64,000 bases of DNA from an uncultured Lachnospiraceae bacterium. Its GTDB lineage: Bacteria; Bacillota; Clostridia; Lachnospirales; Lachnospiraceae. Numbering within the stretch: the stretch's first letter is position 1; the number at the start of each line of letters is the position of its first letter. Below the pieces are notes generated by a model. That model saw only the letters and a list, made by a program, of their open reading frames with translations. It had not been told where the DNA came from and made no database searches. Shown here one piece after another: positions 1-8,641 of this stretch. The position numbers and the translations under genes are program-made. Location of the stretch: positions 310,001-374,000 of the forward strand of contig CAJUEW010000001.1 in the NCBI GenBank assembly GCA_910585465.1, written 5' to 3'.

Positions 1-661
1 GAAGCAGGGTAATTGTCATGGCATGGGCATCCTTTCCAAGCTTCCTGCGGATCAGCTCGGTTCCGCCCAGCATATTGGACCATTGATCGTCCCCGCCGAA
101 CTGCATGTTGCAGCCATATTTTTCATAGAGCTGCAGGAAATCATAGCTCTGCATAATCATATAGTTGAACTCTAAGAAGCTCAGTCCCTTTTCCATACGT
201 TTTTTATAGCATTCGGCAGTCAGCATGCGGTTCACGCTGAAATGAGCCCCCACGTCGCGGAGCATTTCAATATAATTGAGAGGCATCAGCCAGTCCGCAT
301 TATTTACCATCAGAGCCTTGCCCTCGGAAAAATCAATAAACTTACTCATCTGTTTTTTAAAGCAGTCACAGTTATGCTGAATCATTTCCGCTGTCATCAT
401 CTGCCTCATATCCGACCGCCCTGACGGGTCTCCGATCATGGCAGTTCCGCCTCCAATCAGCGCAATCGGCTTGTTGCCTGCCATCTGCAGACGCTTCATC
501 AGGCAAAGTGCCATAAAATGCCCTACATGAAGGCTGTCCGCCGTAGGATCAAATCCAATGTAAAAAACTGCCTTTCCATTATTTACCATGTCTCTGATTT
601 CGTCCTCATTTGTCACCTGAGCAATCAGACCCCTGGCAACCAGTTCGTCATAAACCTGCAT
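1..661 (-). CDS. tyrS: Tyrosyl-tRNA synthetase, 3' end cut by window edge
   Basis: Class I aminoacyl-tRNA synthetase that charges tRNA-Tyr. I translated the minus strand directly: it begins MQVYDELVARGLIAQ and carries the HIGH-type motif HVGHF about 45 residues in, then the GGGTAMIGDPSGR stretch typical of TyrRS and the QFGGDDQWSN segment of the tyrosine pocket. About 220 of roughly 400 residues are inside the window; the KMSKS loop and the S4-like C-terminal domain lie beyond base 1. The ATG at 661 has AAAGGAG a few bases upstream. The T-box leader directly upstream independently supports the assignment. Confidence 0.95.
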   Translation of the reverse strand, partial: MQVYDELVARGLIAQVTNEDEIRDMVNNGKAVFYIGFDPTADSLHVGHFMALCLMKRLQMAGNKPIALIGGGTAMIGDPSGRSDMRQMMTAEMIQHNCDCFKKQMSKFIDFSEGKALMVNNADWLMPLNYIEMLRDVGAHFSVNRMLTAECYKKRMEKGLSFLEFNYMIMQSYDFLQLYEKYGCNMQFGGDDQWSNMLGGTELIRRKLGKDAHAMTITLL

Positions 662-740
662 CTCTTTTTCTCCTTTTCTTTTCTGCATTTCTTCCGGAGC
701 CGCCCGGTTTTGCCCGCAAGGCTTTTCAGCCGCTGCCCGC

Positions 741-1060
741 AAAAAAACTCCCGTCCTTTTATTTCAAAGGACGGGAGCATAATATCCCGTGTTACCACCT
801 TTATTCGCAGTACGTTCGCACGCACAGCCTCCGCAGGTACATCTGCAGCCTTCCTGCGCCCCGCAGCAAAGCTTCTTTACAATACCCTCGCACGATAACG
901 GGTGCGCCCGTCGCCTCCTACACACGTGAGCATATATCGTTTCAGAGGGAAGCTCCAAGAGGTATTCATGAATGCCTTTCCCCGCGCCTCTCATCCTCCG
1001 GCTGCTTTCTGTGGGTTCCGTACAGTCACTACTTATTCTTTTCATCGCCAATTATATACA
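741..1060 (-). promoter_or_regulatory. T-box riboswitch leader of tyrS with terminator
   Basis: The conserved T-box sequence AAAGGTGGTAACACGG lies at 787-802 (minus strand). Its UGGU bulge would pair with the ACCA end of uncharged tRNA-Tyr. It is followed by a strong intrinsic terminator: an inverted repeat of CTCCCGTCCTTT (748-777) with a T-run at 741-747. A stem I-like region (about 940-1040) contains an AGUA-like element and a UAC triplet (around 961-965) that could be the tyrosine specifier; that specifier assignment is inference. Expected behaviour is antitermination when tRNA-Tyr is uncharged. Confidence 0.88.
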
Positions 1061-1066
1061 ACAGTT

Positions 1067-1095
1067 ATTTTAGGCAGGAAATGTTCGGTTGTCAA
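1067..1095 (-). promoter_or_regulatory. Sigma-A promoter of the tyrS T-box leader
   Basis: On the minus strand TTGACA (1090-1095) is followed after 17 bases by TAAAAT (1067-1072), close to sigma-A consensus. It would start transcription near 1060, at the 5' edge of the T-box leader. Confidence 0.8.
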
Positions 1096-1131
1096 GGAAT
1101 TTCTTCCTGATACCTTTCTTTTACAGTGTAT

Positions 1132-2172
1132 TTATTGAGGCAGCATTTTTTTAAAATACTTTACCCAGTTTCCCCCAATCAGCTTCTTTGCGTTCTCCTT
1201 TGACATCCCCCGCTGCAAAAGCGCCGCCGTCAGCTCCTGAATATGACTGTGATTCCCCAGACAGTCCCCATGGCTTACAGAAAAGCGAAACCTTGGCTCT
1301 GCCTCCCCATAGGAATCGCAGAAGTCAAAGCCGTAGCCAATCCGATCAATCCCTATGACAGATGCTTCATGCTCCACATGCCGGCAAAGCAGCTCCAGCG
1401 GATCTCCGCCTTTAGCACAGCCTGCAATACAGTCACAGCCATTCAGCCCCATCATACCTTCCCGGGCCGCCAGCTTTTCCATCTGTTCATCACTTAAATT
1501 CCGATAGCTGAAAAAGACGGACCGGCTGTTGGAATGGGTCGCCACAAAGGATCCTTTTGCCGCCCGGCATACATCCTCAAAGCCGTCGTCATTCAGATGG
1601 CTGATATCCAGAAACATGCCCAGCCGTTCCATCTCCTTTACTGCCAGAAACCCATCCGGCGACAATCCCCCATGTATCTGTATCTGCTGTCCGGCCTTAC
1701 AGCAGCCATTCGCCAGGGCATTTCTACGGCTCCATGTCAGGGATGCACCGCGCACGCCCAGCTCCCATAAAATACGGAGCAGTCTTAAGTCCCTGCCGAT
1801 GCAGTCCAGCCCTTCCATACAGAGCAATACTCCAATCCGGTCCTCCCGGATCACCTTCTCCATATCCGCTGCTGTCCGAACCAGTTCAAACTCCTGGTTC
1901 TTGTGGATCTCCTCCAAAAGCACGCAAATCTGATCCAGGGCTCCGCGCAGTCCTGCTTCCGGAAGCTCTTCGTCTCTTAGGTAAACCGAAGAAACAACCA
2001 GATTCACCCCTCCTGCCTTTAGGTTCCCAAGATAACGCTCCCGGAGCGGCTCCCTCTCCCCATTCTGCACCCGGAACAAAAGCTCCCCCGCCAAATCCAG
2101 ATGGGCATCCACCACCGGAAAATCCCGGTGCAGCGCCTTTGCCAGCTCCATATATTTTTTCTCTATTTCCAT
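1132..2172 (-). CDS. Membrane dipeptidase, peptidase family M19
   Basis: Zinc-dependent dipeptidase of the renal dipeptidase type (amidohydrolase fold), which cleaves dipeptides and sometimes D-amino-acid dipeptides. The 346-residue protein has the metal-binding HxD near the N-terminus (DAHLDL, residues 22-27), the FVATHSNSRSV segment that supplies a second metal ligand, and the LDISHLND region. Length fits bacterial M19 enzymes (about 310-350 aa). It lacks an obvious signal peptide, so a cytoplasmic location is likely. It ends about 40 bases upstream of the tyrS promoter on the same strand. Confidence 0.9.
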   Translation of the reverse strand: MEIEKKYMELAKALHRDFPVVDAHLDLAGELLFRVQNGEREPLRERYLGNLKAGGVNLVVSSVYLRDEELPEAGLRGALDQICVLLEEIHKNQEFELVRTAADMEKVIREDRIGVLLCMEGLDCIGRDLRLLRILWELGVRGASLTWSRRNALANGCCKAGQQIQIHGGLSPDGFLAVKEMERLGMFLDISHLNDDGFEDVCRAAKGSFVATHSNSRSVFFSYRNLSDEQMEKLAAREGMMGLNGCDCIAGCAKGGDPLELLCRHVEHEASVIGIDRIGYGFDFCDSYGEAEPRFRFSVSHGDCLGNHSHIQELTAALLQRGMSKENAKKLIGGNWVKYFKKMLPQ

Positions 2173-2294
2173 TTCCTGTCTCCTGTTTAAGCTTCTGCTC
2201 TCTTAAGTAGTAATATGCCGCACCGCTTTTCCAGGGCACAAAAAGCCTTTCTTTGCATATGCTAAAGCAAATGCCTGCCATATATGATAAGTGT

Positions 2295-2933
2295 ATGAAA
2301 ATTTTAATTGCGGGTATTCCCGAAAAGACACAGAATTATGAGAAAGCTCTGGCCTGTTTTCCTGTATCCTTTTATACCAGCCTTAAGCCTTCCAATCCTT
2401 CCGACTATGATAAGCTGCTCCTTCCGGGCGGCGGGGATATTCACCCGGCCCGGTTCGGACAGCCCAACCAGGGCTCAAGAGATGTGGACCCGGCCCTGGA
2501 TGACATACAGTTTTCTTTGCTGGATCACTTTGTCCGGGCCGGAAAACCGGTTCTCGGCATCTGCAGAGGAATCCAGATTATAAATGTCTATTTCGGCGGA
2601 GATATCATCCAGAATCTTTCCACCCGCTTTCTCCACCAATATAATGAAAAGGATCAGACGCATCTGGTGCACACTGCACCGGATTCCCTTCTGTATAAAC
2701 TCTATGGCAGTTCCTGCTGTGTCAACAGCGCCCATCATCAGGGCTGCGGACGGACTGGAAATGGTCTTGTTGTCACTCAGAAGGCTTCTGACGGTGTCAT
2801 TGAGGCTCTGGAGCACACAACAAAACCCATCGTCGGCGTACAATGGCACCCCGAACGGATGGGTCCTGCATTCTATCAGACGGATACCGCAGACGGCCGG
2901 AAGCTTATTCGGCACTTTTTAACGCAGATGTAA
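2295..2933 (+). CDS. Class I glutamine amidotransferase-like hydrolase (peptidase C26, PuuD-like)
   Basis: Gamma-glutamyl hydrolase family; relatives cleave gamma-glutamyl-GABA or other gamma-glutamyl amides. The nucleophile elbow GICRG (Cys90) and the HPE pair (His185, Glu187) form the catalytic triad, and LLLPGGGDIHP is the family's oxyanion strand. I chose the ATG at 2295 (MKILIAGIPE), which matches the usual N-terminal strand. An upstream in-frame ATG at 2253 would add 14 residues that do not resemble the family, and neither start has a strong ribosome-binding site. It converges on aroK with a 29-bp tail overlap. Substrate unknown. Confidence 0.85.
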   Translation: MKILIAGIPEKTQNYEKALACFPVSFYTSLKPSNPSDYDKLLLPGGGDIHPARFGQPNQGSRDVDPALDDIQFSLLDHFVRAGKPVLGICRGIQIINVYFGGDIIQNLSTRFLHQYNEKDQTHLVHTAPDSLLYKLYGSSCCVNSAHHQGCGRTGNGLVVTQKASDGVIEALEHTTKPIVGVQWHPERMGPAFYQTDTADGRKLIRHFLTQM

Positions 2934-3414
2934 TCTTCCCCACGATTCCGCATATATCCAGTTCTCCTTCATCTATGATGATATGGGCATATTTTTCATA
3001 CAGCGGGCCCCGGACCTCCAGCAGATCACGCAGTGTCTGCCCCGGCTTTAACACCACTCCCCGCTTGTGAAGATCTCCCAGCCGGGTCTCCAGCTTTTCA
3101 TACGGAAGCCTCAGATAGACAACCTTTGAAATCTCCCTCAGGTGCTCCATAGCCTCCCTTCCGTAAACCGCGCTGCCTCCGGTGGCAATTACAGAATGCT
3201 CCGCCTGAAGCCCTGCGTTAATCCGGTTTTCCAGCTCCAGAAAGCCGTCGTCGCCATAATCATGAATCAGTTCATACAAAAGCTTTCCGGTCTGCTCCTG
3301 AATCTCCAAATCTGAGTCCAGAAAACGATAACCTAATACCTTTGCCAGAACAACCCCTACGGTACTCTTTCCTGCCCCCGGCATACCAATCAGCGTAATG
3401 TTGTTCTTACTCAT
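2905..3414 (-). CDS. aroK: Shikimate kinase
   Basis: Phosphorylates shikimate to shikimate 3-phosphate with ATP in aromatic amino acid synthesis (cytoplasmic). The 169-aa length is typical. Walker A GMPGAGKST sits at residues 10-18, the shikimate-binding DSD follows (FLDSDLEI), and the ATGGSAVY stretch is the Walker-B-like substrate loop. Its start overlaps the 3' end of deoD by 8 bases, so the two are probably translationally coupled. Its last 29 bases overlap the convergent hydrolase gene. Confidence 0.93.
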   Translation of the reverse strand: MSKNNITLIGMPGAGKSTVGVVLAKVLGYRFLDSDLEIQEQTGKLLYELIHDYGDDGFLELENRINAGLQAEHSVIATGGSAVYGREAMEHLREISKVVYLRLPYEKLETRLGDLHKRGVVLKPGQTLRDLLEVRGPLYEKYAHIIIDEGELDICGIVGKITSALKSAE

Positions 3415-4126
3415 TCGCTGTTGCTGCCTCCAACGCCACCTTCATCATATTCGTAAATGCACTCTGGCGCTCCTCTGCCGTAGTCACCTCATGAGTAACC
3501 AGAGAATCGGAAATCGTCAGAAGGCAGGCTGCCTTTTTACCCAGCACCTTCGCATTGTGGAACAGGGCAAAGCTCTCCATCTCCACACAAAGACATTTTT
3601 TTTCGGCGCAGTAAAATTCAATGCCCGGCTGTCCTGCTTCATAGTAAAAAACATCGCCGGAATGAATTCTTCCCAGCGTGATCGGAATATCCAAATCTCT
3701 TCCCGCCCTCAAAAGCTTCTCATTCAGATGGGTATCCGGATACTGAAGCTCGGAAGTGTCCCCGCTCTGACAGATCGCATAGGAAGAATGGCTGAAAACA
3801 CTGTCAGCCAGCACCAAATCATAAAGCTTCAATTCCTTATCATAGGCTCCTGCTGAACCAATCCGAATAATGCTTTCCACATCATAGAATTTATAAAGCT
3901 CATAGGAATAGATTCCGATAGACGGCATTCCCATGCCGCTTGCCATGACACTGACCGGTTTTCCTTTATACATTCCGGTATATGCGTATACATTACGGAC
4001 AGTGTTCACAAGCTTTGCATCCTCCAGGAAATTCTCTGCCACATACTTGGCGCGGAGCGGATCTCCAGGCATCAGCACACATTTTGCAATCTGCCCTTTT
4101 TCAGCTCCATTATGGGGTGTTGACAT
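3407..4126 (-). CDS. deoD: Purine-nucleoside phosphorylase, DeoD type
   Basis: Hexameric PNP that phosphorolyses purine (deoxy)nucleosides to base plus (deoxy)ribose 1-phosphate. The 239-aa protein shows VLMPGDPLRAKYVAE, the GMGMPS phosphate loop, IRIGSAGAY and the VEMESFALF ribose-binding motif, all DeoD hallmarks. The ATG at 4126 is preceded by AAAGGAGG. First gene of a two-gene unit with aroK. Confidence 0.95.
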   Translation of the reverse strand: MSTPHNGAEKGQIAKCVLMPGDPLRAKYVAENFLEDAKLVNTVRNVYAYTGMYKGKPVSVMASGMGMPSIGIYSYELYKFYDVESIIRIGSAGAYDKELKLYDLVLADSVFSHSSYAICQSGDTSELQYPDTHLNEKLLRAGRDLDIPITLGRIHSGDVFYYEAGQPGIEFYCAEKKCLCVEMESFALFHNAKVLGKKAACLLTISDSLVTHEVTTAEERQSAFTNMMKVALEAATANE

Positions 4127-4236
4127 TATAAATACCTCCTTTTTTCCTTCTTTACTTCTTATTTTCCTTTAATTTCTGCCTCCTGTCAATGACTATCTCC
4201 CCTGAATTTCCACAAAATGCAATCTTTGCGGCTCAG

Positions 4237-5418
4237 CTACCTCCAGATTTTAAAAACCTTTATCAGCCAGGACACTGCCTTGTACCGCACATCCTCCAGC
4301 TCCCATGAGGCTCTCTCCAGTTCCTTTCTGATTTCAATTTTCTGCGGGCAGTGCCTTTCGCATTTTCCGCACCGGATGCATTTGGAAGCCGGATTCTGGT
4401 TTTTCCGGAAAGCAGTTGTCATCAGATACTCCTTTCGGCCCACCCCCGGCCTTTCTATATACATTTCATTATAGCACCGGAAGGTTCCCGGAATATCAAT
4501 CCCCCGGGGACAAGGCATACAATATCCGCAGGCCGTGCATCCAACCTTAAGCTTTTTGTTGATCTCCTGCTTTACCCTTCTGAACAGCTCCATATCCGTC
4601 TTTGTCAGTTCGCCGGCCTTAGCTTCCGACGCAACCCTTATATTCTCCCGGACCATTTCCAGAGAATTCATACCGGACAATACTACCGTTACCCCGGTCT
4701 GATTCCAGAGCCAGCGCAGCGCCCACTCAGCCGGAGAACGTTCCGGTACTGCCTGCGCAAATATTCTTTTTGCCTCCTCCGGCAGAAACTCTACAAGCTT
4801 CCCTCCCCGGAGCGGCTCCATAATGATTACAGGTATGCCTTTCTGCTCTGCATATTCAAGCCCCGCTCTCCCGGCCTGGGTATATTCATCCATGTAGTTA
4901 TACTGTATCTGACAGAAATCCCAGTCATAGGCATCCAGAAGAAGCTTGAAATTCTCCGAATTCCCATGATAGGAAAATCCGATCTGACGGATTTGTCCAA
5001 GGCGCAGCTTTTCCTCTATCCAGTCCCCGACCCCCTTCTGCTTCAGCATCTCCCAGGTATCCGCATCATTCAGCATATGCATCAGATAATAATCCACATA
5101 ATTTGTCCGAAGTCTCCTTAACTGCTCCTGAAAGCATTTCTCCAGTCCTGCACGGGATTTTATCAGATAATGAGGAAGCTTTGTCGCAATGTACACCTGC
5201 TTTCTGCATTTGTTTTTCTTCAGAATCTCCCCGAGCGCCGCTTCACTTCCCGAATAGACATAGGCGGTGTCAAAATAATTGACACCGCCTCGTACTGCCT
5301 CCATAATTTCCTCTTCCGCTTTATGGAGATCAATCTTTCCGTTTTTTTTCGTAAAACGCAGACATCCATACCCCAGCATAGAAAGCTCTGTCCCTTTTCG
5401 GTCACTTCGATACTGCAT
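4237..5418 (-). CDS. Aldo/keto reductase with C-terminal 4Fe-4S ferredoxin domain
   Basis: NADPH-dependent aldo/keto reductase barrel (about residues 1-280) joined to a cysteine-rich tail. The barrel shows the active-site Tyr in FDTAYVYSGSE, the Lys in ATKLP and HMLND. The tail has CTACGYCMPCP and CIRCGKCERHCP, the ligands expected for one or two [4Fe-4S] clusters. The 393-aa length fits the common clostridial Fe-S aldo/keto reductases, whose physiological substrates are mostly unknown. The start at 5418 has GGAGG just upstream. Confidence 0.9.
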   Translation of the reverse strand: MQYRSDRKGTELSMLGYGCLRFTKKNGKIDLHKAEEEIMEAVRGGVNYFDTAYVYSGSEAALGEILKKNKCRKQVYIATKLPHYLIKSRAGLEKCFQEQLRRLRTNYVDYYLMHMLNDADTWEMLKQKGVGDWIEEKLRLGQIRQIGFSYHGNSENFKLLLDAYDWDFCQIQYNYMDEYTQAGRAGLEYAEQKGIPVIIMEPLRGGKLVEFLPEEAKRIFAQAVPERSPAEWALRWLWNQTGVTVVLSGMNSLEMVRENIRVASEAKAGELTKTDMELFRRVKQEINKKLKVGCTACGYCMPCPRGIDIPGTFRCYNEMYIERPGVGRKEYLMTTAFRKNQNPASKCIRCGKCERHCPQKIEIRKELERASWELEDVRYKAVSWLIKVFKIWR

Positions 5419-5581
5419 CTTTCTTTTCCTCCAAGAATCTCATGTTTCCCCTAATTCGTTCAGTCTATCAAAGGGTACAGTAACTGTCAATCTTGAGTTT
5501 TGGCAGAATCTAATTTTTTAGGTACAAAAGACTCCTCTCTTTTATTTTATCAGATAATTTAAAAATATTTTCAAAAATATA

Positions 5582-5609
5582 TTGACAAATAAAATTTATA
5601 TGCTATAAT
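5582..5609 (+). promoter_or_regulatory. Strong sigma-A promoter driving the orphan RNA
   Basis: TTGACA at 5582-5587 and TATAAT at 5604-5609 are both perfect consensus, with a 16-base spacer and an extended -10 TG (TGCTATAAT). The upstream DNA is A/T rich, like an UP element. No ORF follows, so the product should be RNA starting near 5616. Confidence 0.85.
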
Positions 5610-5615
5610 AAACTC

Positions 5616-6060
5616 ATAAAACACAAGAGAGATAAGAAATTAAAAAAAATCCCTCAAAGGGGAGCAGGAAAAGGAGGAGATTCCAATCAAAACTTAACGG
5701 AACACCCCATAATAAAAAAGAAAGGAAGGTACGGACCACCAGCAACGTAAAATTTAAATTATTTAAAACTGAATAGATTATTCTTTCATAAATGACAGAT
5801 TACCGACGCAAGGTAATAGAAAATGTTTTGAGAAGGTAAAGGAATATACCTTGATAATAAAAAACCAATATGACAAGGCCGTAAAGATTTTAATAGAAAT
5901 TGCATACGGCGGGAAAGGTTATAAAAAACCATAAAATAAGGCTATTGAAGAAAGCCATAAAATAAATCTATAGAAGAACGAGGTAAAGTCCATTGGAAAT
6001 GACCGTTAAAAAGGCGGTATAAGAATTTTCACAGCAGATTCTTATATCGCCTTTCTTATG
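5616..6060 (+). ncRNA. Probable large structured noncoding RNA (unrecognised)
   Basis: This ~445-nt stretch has no plausible ORF: its in-frame ATGs are followed by stops within about 10 codons. It is strongly purine-biased on the plus strand and contains serial hairpins: ATTACC/GGTAAT at 5799-5817, AAGGTA/TACCTT at 5833-5852, GCCGTA/TACGGC at 5878-5910, GGTT/AACC at 5917-5930 and GGCT/AGCC at 5940-5956. It ends in a 14-bp terminator stem. The 5' ATAAGAAA (5632-5639) can pair with TTTCTTAT at the 3' end (6052-6059), which could close the molecule. I checked it by eye against tmRNA, RNase P, 6S and T-box features and saw none. Function unknown. Confidence 0.65.
6013..6059 (+). terminator. Terminator of the orphan RNA
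   Basis: The arms at 6013-6026 and 6038-6051 form a 14-bp stem (GGCGGTATAAGAAT with ATTCTTATATCGCC, one G-U pair) around an 11-base loop, followed by TTTCTT. It sits between the RNA and the convergent ASKHA gene. Confidence 0.8.
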
Positions 6061-6081
6061 CCTATAATTTCTCTGTCCTCC

Positions 6082-7602
6082 TTATTTCCATGTTCCAAGC
6101 TCTTTAAGTCTTTTCTTTACACTGGGATACCGTTCAATATCCGTATGCGGCAGTGCTCTTGCCCCGTCCATCAGATGAATAAACTGCTCCACTTCGCCAA
6201 ACTGCACATATTCCATCTGTTCTATAATTCTGTCCACCTTTTTAAGGTTCTCCCGGTGCAGAAGCATTTCATAAGCGCCCTCCAGTGAAGTATTTCCGGG
6301 AAGTATCAAATGTTCTCTTTCCATATCCGGATACATTCCGATGATCACCGCAGACTCCTTATTAATATGAGTCCCAAAAGCTCCTGCAATCATAAACTCT
6401 CCAATCGCATCCGTCGGAACACCGATTAAATTCATCATATATTCCACCATCGTGCCTGCCGCTGCCTTTGTCCGCAGAAATTCATCCAGATCACTCTGAT
6501 AAAAATAAAGGTCCGGAGCATATTCCACCGCGCACTCCTCTCCCACTGTCCGGATTTTATCCGATGCCTCCGGAACAAGCCTCCCCCGGATATCTACCCA
6601 TCCATGAAGAAACAGTTCTGCGATTAAATCTACAATTCCGGAGCCGCAGATCCCCTCAGGCTTACCCCCTCCTATCACATCAAGAATAAATTCCTGCCCA
6701 TCCAGTTTTACATACTGCACAGCTCCTGCCACGGCAGTCATCCCGGTTTTCACGCTTCCGCCCTCCAAGGCCGGGCCCGCTGCCCCGGCGCCGCACATCA
6801 GGAAATCCCGGTTGCCCACCACCAGCTCTCCGTTTGTCCCCACATCCAGAAATACTCCAATCTCCTCTTTATCCGGAAGTCCTGTGGCTATCATGCCGCT
6901 GATAATATCTCCCCCCACATAATTCGCTTTCGCCGGATAGCAATAGACATATCCCGTAAAAGGAAATCCCAGCTCCTCTGCCCGCAGAAAATCCGGCCGA
7001 TCCGCCCTTACCGCATAAGGCGCGGAGAAAATACAGAAAGCATCCATTCCAATCAGAAAATGTATCATCGTCATATTCCCAGCTACCGTCATAGCCGCAT
7101 AATCCTCCGGTGCAACGCCTGTTTTTTTCTGAATTGCCCGAAATGCTTTTTGAAAAGATCGTATCGTGGCAAGCCGGATTTCCTCCAGATGCTCCCCATT
7201 GTCCTTTGCATAAAAAATACGGCTCAGAATATCCGTCCCAAAAGCAATCTGCTCATTATAAACGCTTTGCTGAAATAAAATCTCTCCGGTGCTGCAATTT
7301 ACTAGCCGTACAACCAGCGTAGTACTGCCCAGGTCCGCACAGACTCCATAATGCCGCCCGGAAGCGTCTCCTGCCTCCAGCCTTGTTATTTCCCACTCCT
7401 GTCCGTCAAAAGCCAGTGTTGCTGTCAGCTTCCACCCTGCCTGTTCACACAGCGGATACAATCCACGTAAAATCCTGCATGGCATACGCACCTGCCCAAA
7501 CTCACCGCGCAGCGCTCTTAAAATACGTTCCTGGGACGATACTGCATCCTCTTTTGTCGGAAGATCCAGCTCCATATATACTTTTCTGCTCAGTCCGTCC
7601 AT
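6082..7602 (-). CDS. ASKHA-fold ATPase, DUF4445 / corrinoid-activator (RACo, RamA) type
   Basis: The 506-aa protein resembles reductive activators of corrinoid proteins. The ASKHA ATPase signatures are visible: GVCADLGSTTLVVRL (phosphate 1), FLDVGTNGELV (phosphate 2), MCGAGAAGPALEGG and FMIAGAFGTHI. Typical RACo and RamA proteins carry an N-terminal or C-terminal ferredoxin domain. Here the first ~95 residues have no CxxC-type cluster motif, so the protein appears to lack its own Fe-S centre. No corrinoid protein or methyltransferase gene adjoins it. The start at 7602 has AGGAGG 13 bases upstream. The activated partner is unknown. Confidence 0.75.
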   Translation of the reverse strand: MDGLSRKVYMELDLPTKEDAVSSQERILRALRGEFGQVRMPCRILRGLYPLCEQAGWKLTATLAFDGQEWEITRLEAGDASGRHYGVCADLGSTTLVVRLVNCSTGEILFQQSVYNEQIAFGTDILSRIFYAKDNGEHLEEIRLATIRSFQKAFRAIQKKTGVAPEDYAAMTVAGNMTMIHFLIGMDAFCIFSAPYAVRADRPDFLRAEELGFPFTGYVYCYPAKANYVGGDIISGMIATGLPDKEEIGVFLDVGTNGELVVGNRDFLMCGAGAAGPALEGGSVKTGMTAVAGAVQYVKLDGQEFILDVIGGGKPEGICGSGIVDLIAELFLHGWVDIRGRLVPEASDKIRTVGEECAVEYAPDLYFYQSDLDEFLRTKAAAGTMVEYMMNLIGVPTDAIGEFMIAGAFGTHINKESAVIIGMYPDMEREHLILPGNTSLEGAYEMLLHRENLKKVDRIIEQMEYVQFGEVEQFIHLMDGARALPHTDIERYPSVKKRLKELGTWK

Positions 7603-7728
7603 GATTCTGTTAAAGCCTCCTGACCAGGCATTATTTTTTCAGATATGATATATCTGAGAATGCCCTTTATCATTATAACACTTTTTTATGAAAACAGCCT
7701 GTCCTTCTGGTCAGGAAATGCACTTTAC

Positions 7729-7757
7729 TTGCAGAAACATTTTTCCTATGGTATAGT
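7729..7757 (+). promoter_or_regulatory. Sigma-A promoter of the reductase-symporter operon
   Basis: TTGCAG (7729-7734), a 17-base spacer and TATAGT (7752-7757) precede AGGAGG and the ATG at 7796. Confidence 0.65.
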
Positions 7758-7795
7758 GATAAAGTGAAATATTATATAATAGGAGGGTTTATATA

Positions 7796-8641
7796 ATGAA
7801 AAAAATATGGATTGCAGGTGCTGGGGGGCATGTGGGAAGCGCCCTGGTGCGCCTGCTGGACTGCCGCCAGTATGAAATTTTAGCAACAGATATAAAAGAA
7901 GTGGATATTACTGATGTAAATGCAGTACGAACCTGCTGCCGCATCAACCGTCCGGATGTAGTGATAAACTGTGCTGGCCTGACAGATCTGCAGGTCTGTG
8001 AAAAGAATCCCGATAAGGCTTATCTGGTTAATGCCCTGGGAGCAAGGAATCTGGCACAGGAAGCGCAGGATATTGACGCCAAATTGATTCAGATTTCCAC
8101 AGACGATGTTTTCGGCATGGACCGCAGCATTCCTTATAATGAATTTGACTTTTTAAGTCCCCGCAGCGTGTACGGAAAATCCAAAGCCGCCGGAGAGCAT
8201 CTGGTAAGTAATCTGACGAACCGCTATATCATTGTACGAAGTTCCTGGGTCTACGGGCTGGGTAAGGATTTTGTCAATGATGTACTAAATGCGGTAAAAA
8301 ACGGCGGTGTTCTTCATGTGCCAAGCAATCAGTTTTCAAGCCCTACCAGCGCAGAGGAGCTGGCAAAGGTGATTCTGGAATTCATTGAGCACGATGCCTA
8401 TGGCACCTATCATGCCGTCTGTCAGGGATTCTGCAGCCGTTATGACTATGCAAAGGCCATTCTGGAGCTGACCGGCAATACGGACAACCTGGAGGTAGAA
8501 CCATACATTGACGAGTCCTACAACCGCCCCCGCTATTCCGTTCTGGATAACCTGATGCTGCGTATCTCAGGCATGCCTCAGCCAAAGGACTGGAAAGACG
8601 CATTGGCTGAATATTTGCAGAAAACCGGAGGAAATAAATAA
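7796..8641 (+). CDS. RmlD-like NAD(P)-dependent sugar-nucleotide reductase (extended SDR)
   Basis: Rossmann-fold oxidoreductase of the dTDP-4-dehydrorhamnose reductase family. It has the glycine motif GAGGHVGSALV near the N-terminus, VINCAGLTD, the STDDVF strand and a catalytic YGKSKAAGE (YxxxK), over 281 aa. No other rhamnose genes (rmlA, rmlB, rmlC) are nearby, so the exact substrate is open. AGGAGG lies 9 bases before the ATG. Its stop codon overlaps the symporter start by one base (TAATG), implying coupled translation. Confidence 0.8.
   Translation: MKKIWIAGAGGHVGSALVRLLDCRQYEILATDIKEVDITDVNAVRTCCRINRPDVVINCAGLTDLQVCEKNPDKAYLVNALGARNLAQEAQDIDAKLIQISTDDVFGMDRSIPYNEFDFLSPRSVYGKSKAAGEHLVSNLTNRYIIVRSSWVYGLGKDFVNDVLNAVKNGGVLHVPSNQFSSPTSAEELAKVILEFIEHDAYGTYHAVCQGFCSRYDYAKAILELTGNTDNLEVEPYIDESYNRPRYSVLDNLMLRISGMPQPKDWKDALAEYLQKTGGNK

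Noticed and set aside
5616..6060. tmRNA, RNase P RNA or 6S RNA identity for the orphan transcript
   Set aside because: No CCA end or tag frame, no RNase P core pattern beyond a short chance match (GAGGTAAAGTCC), and no long self-complementary rod.
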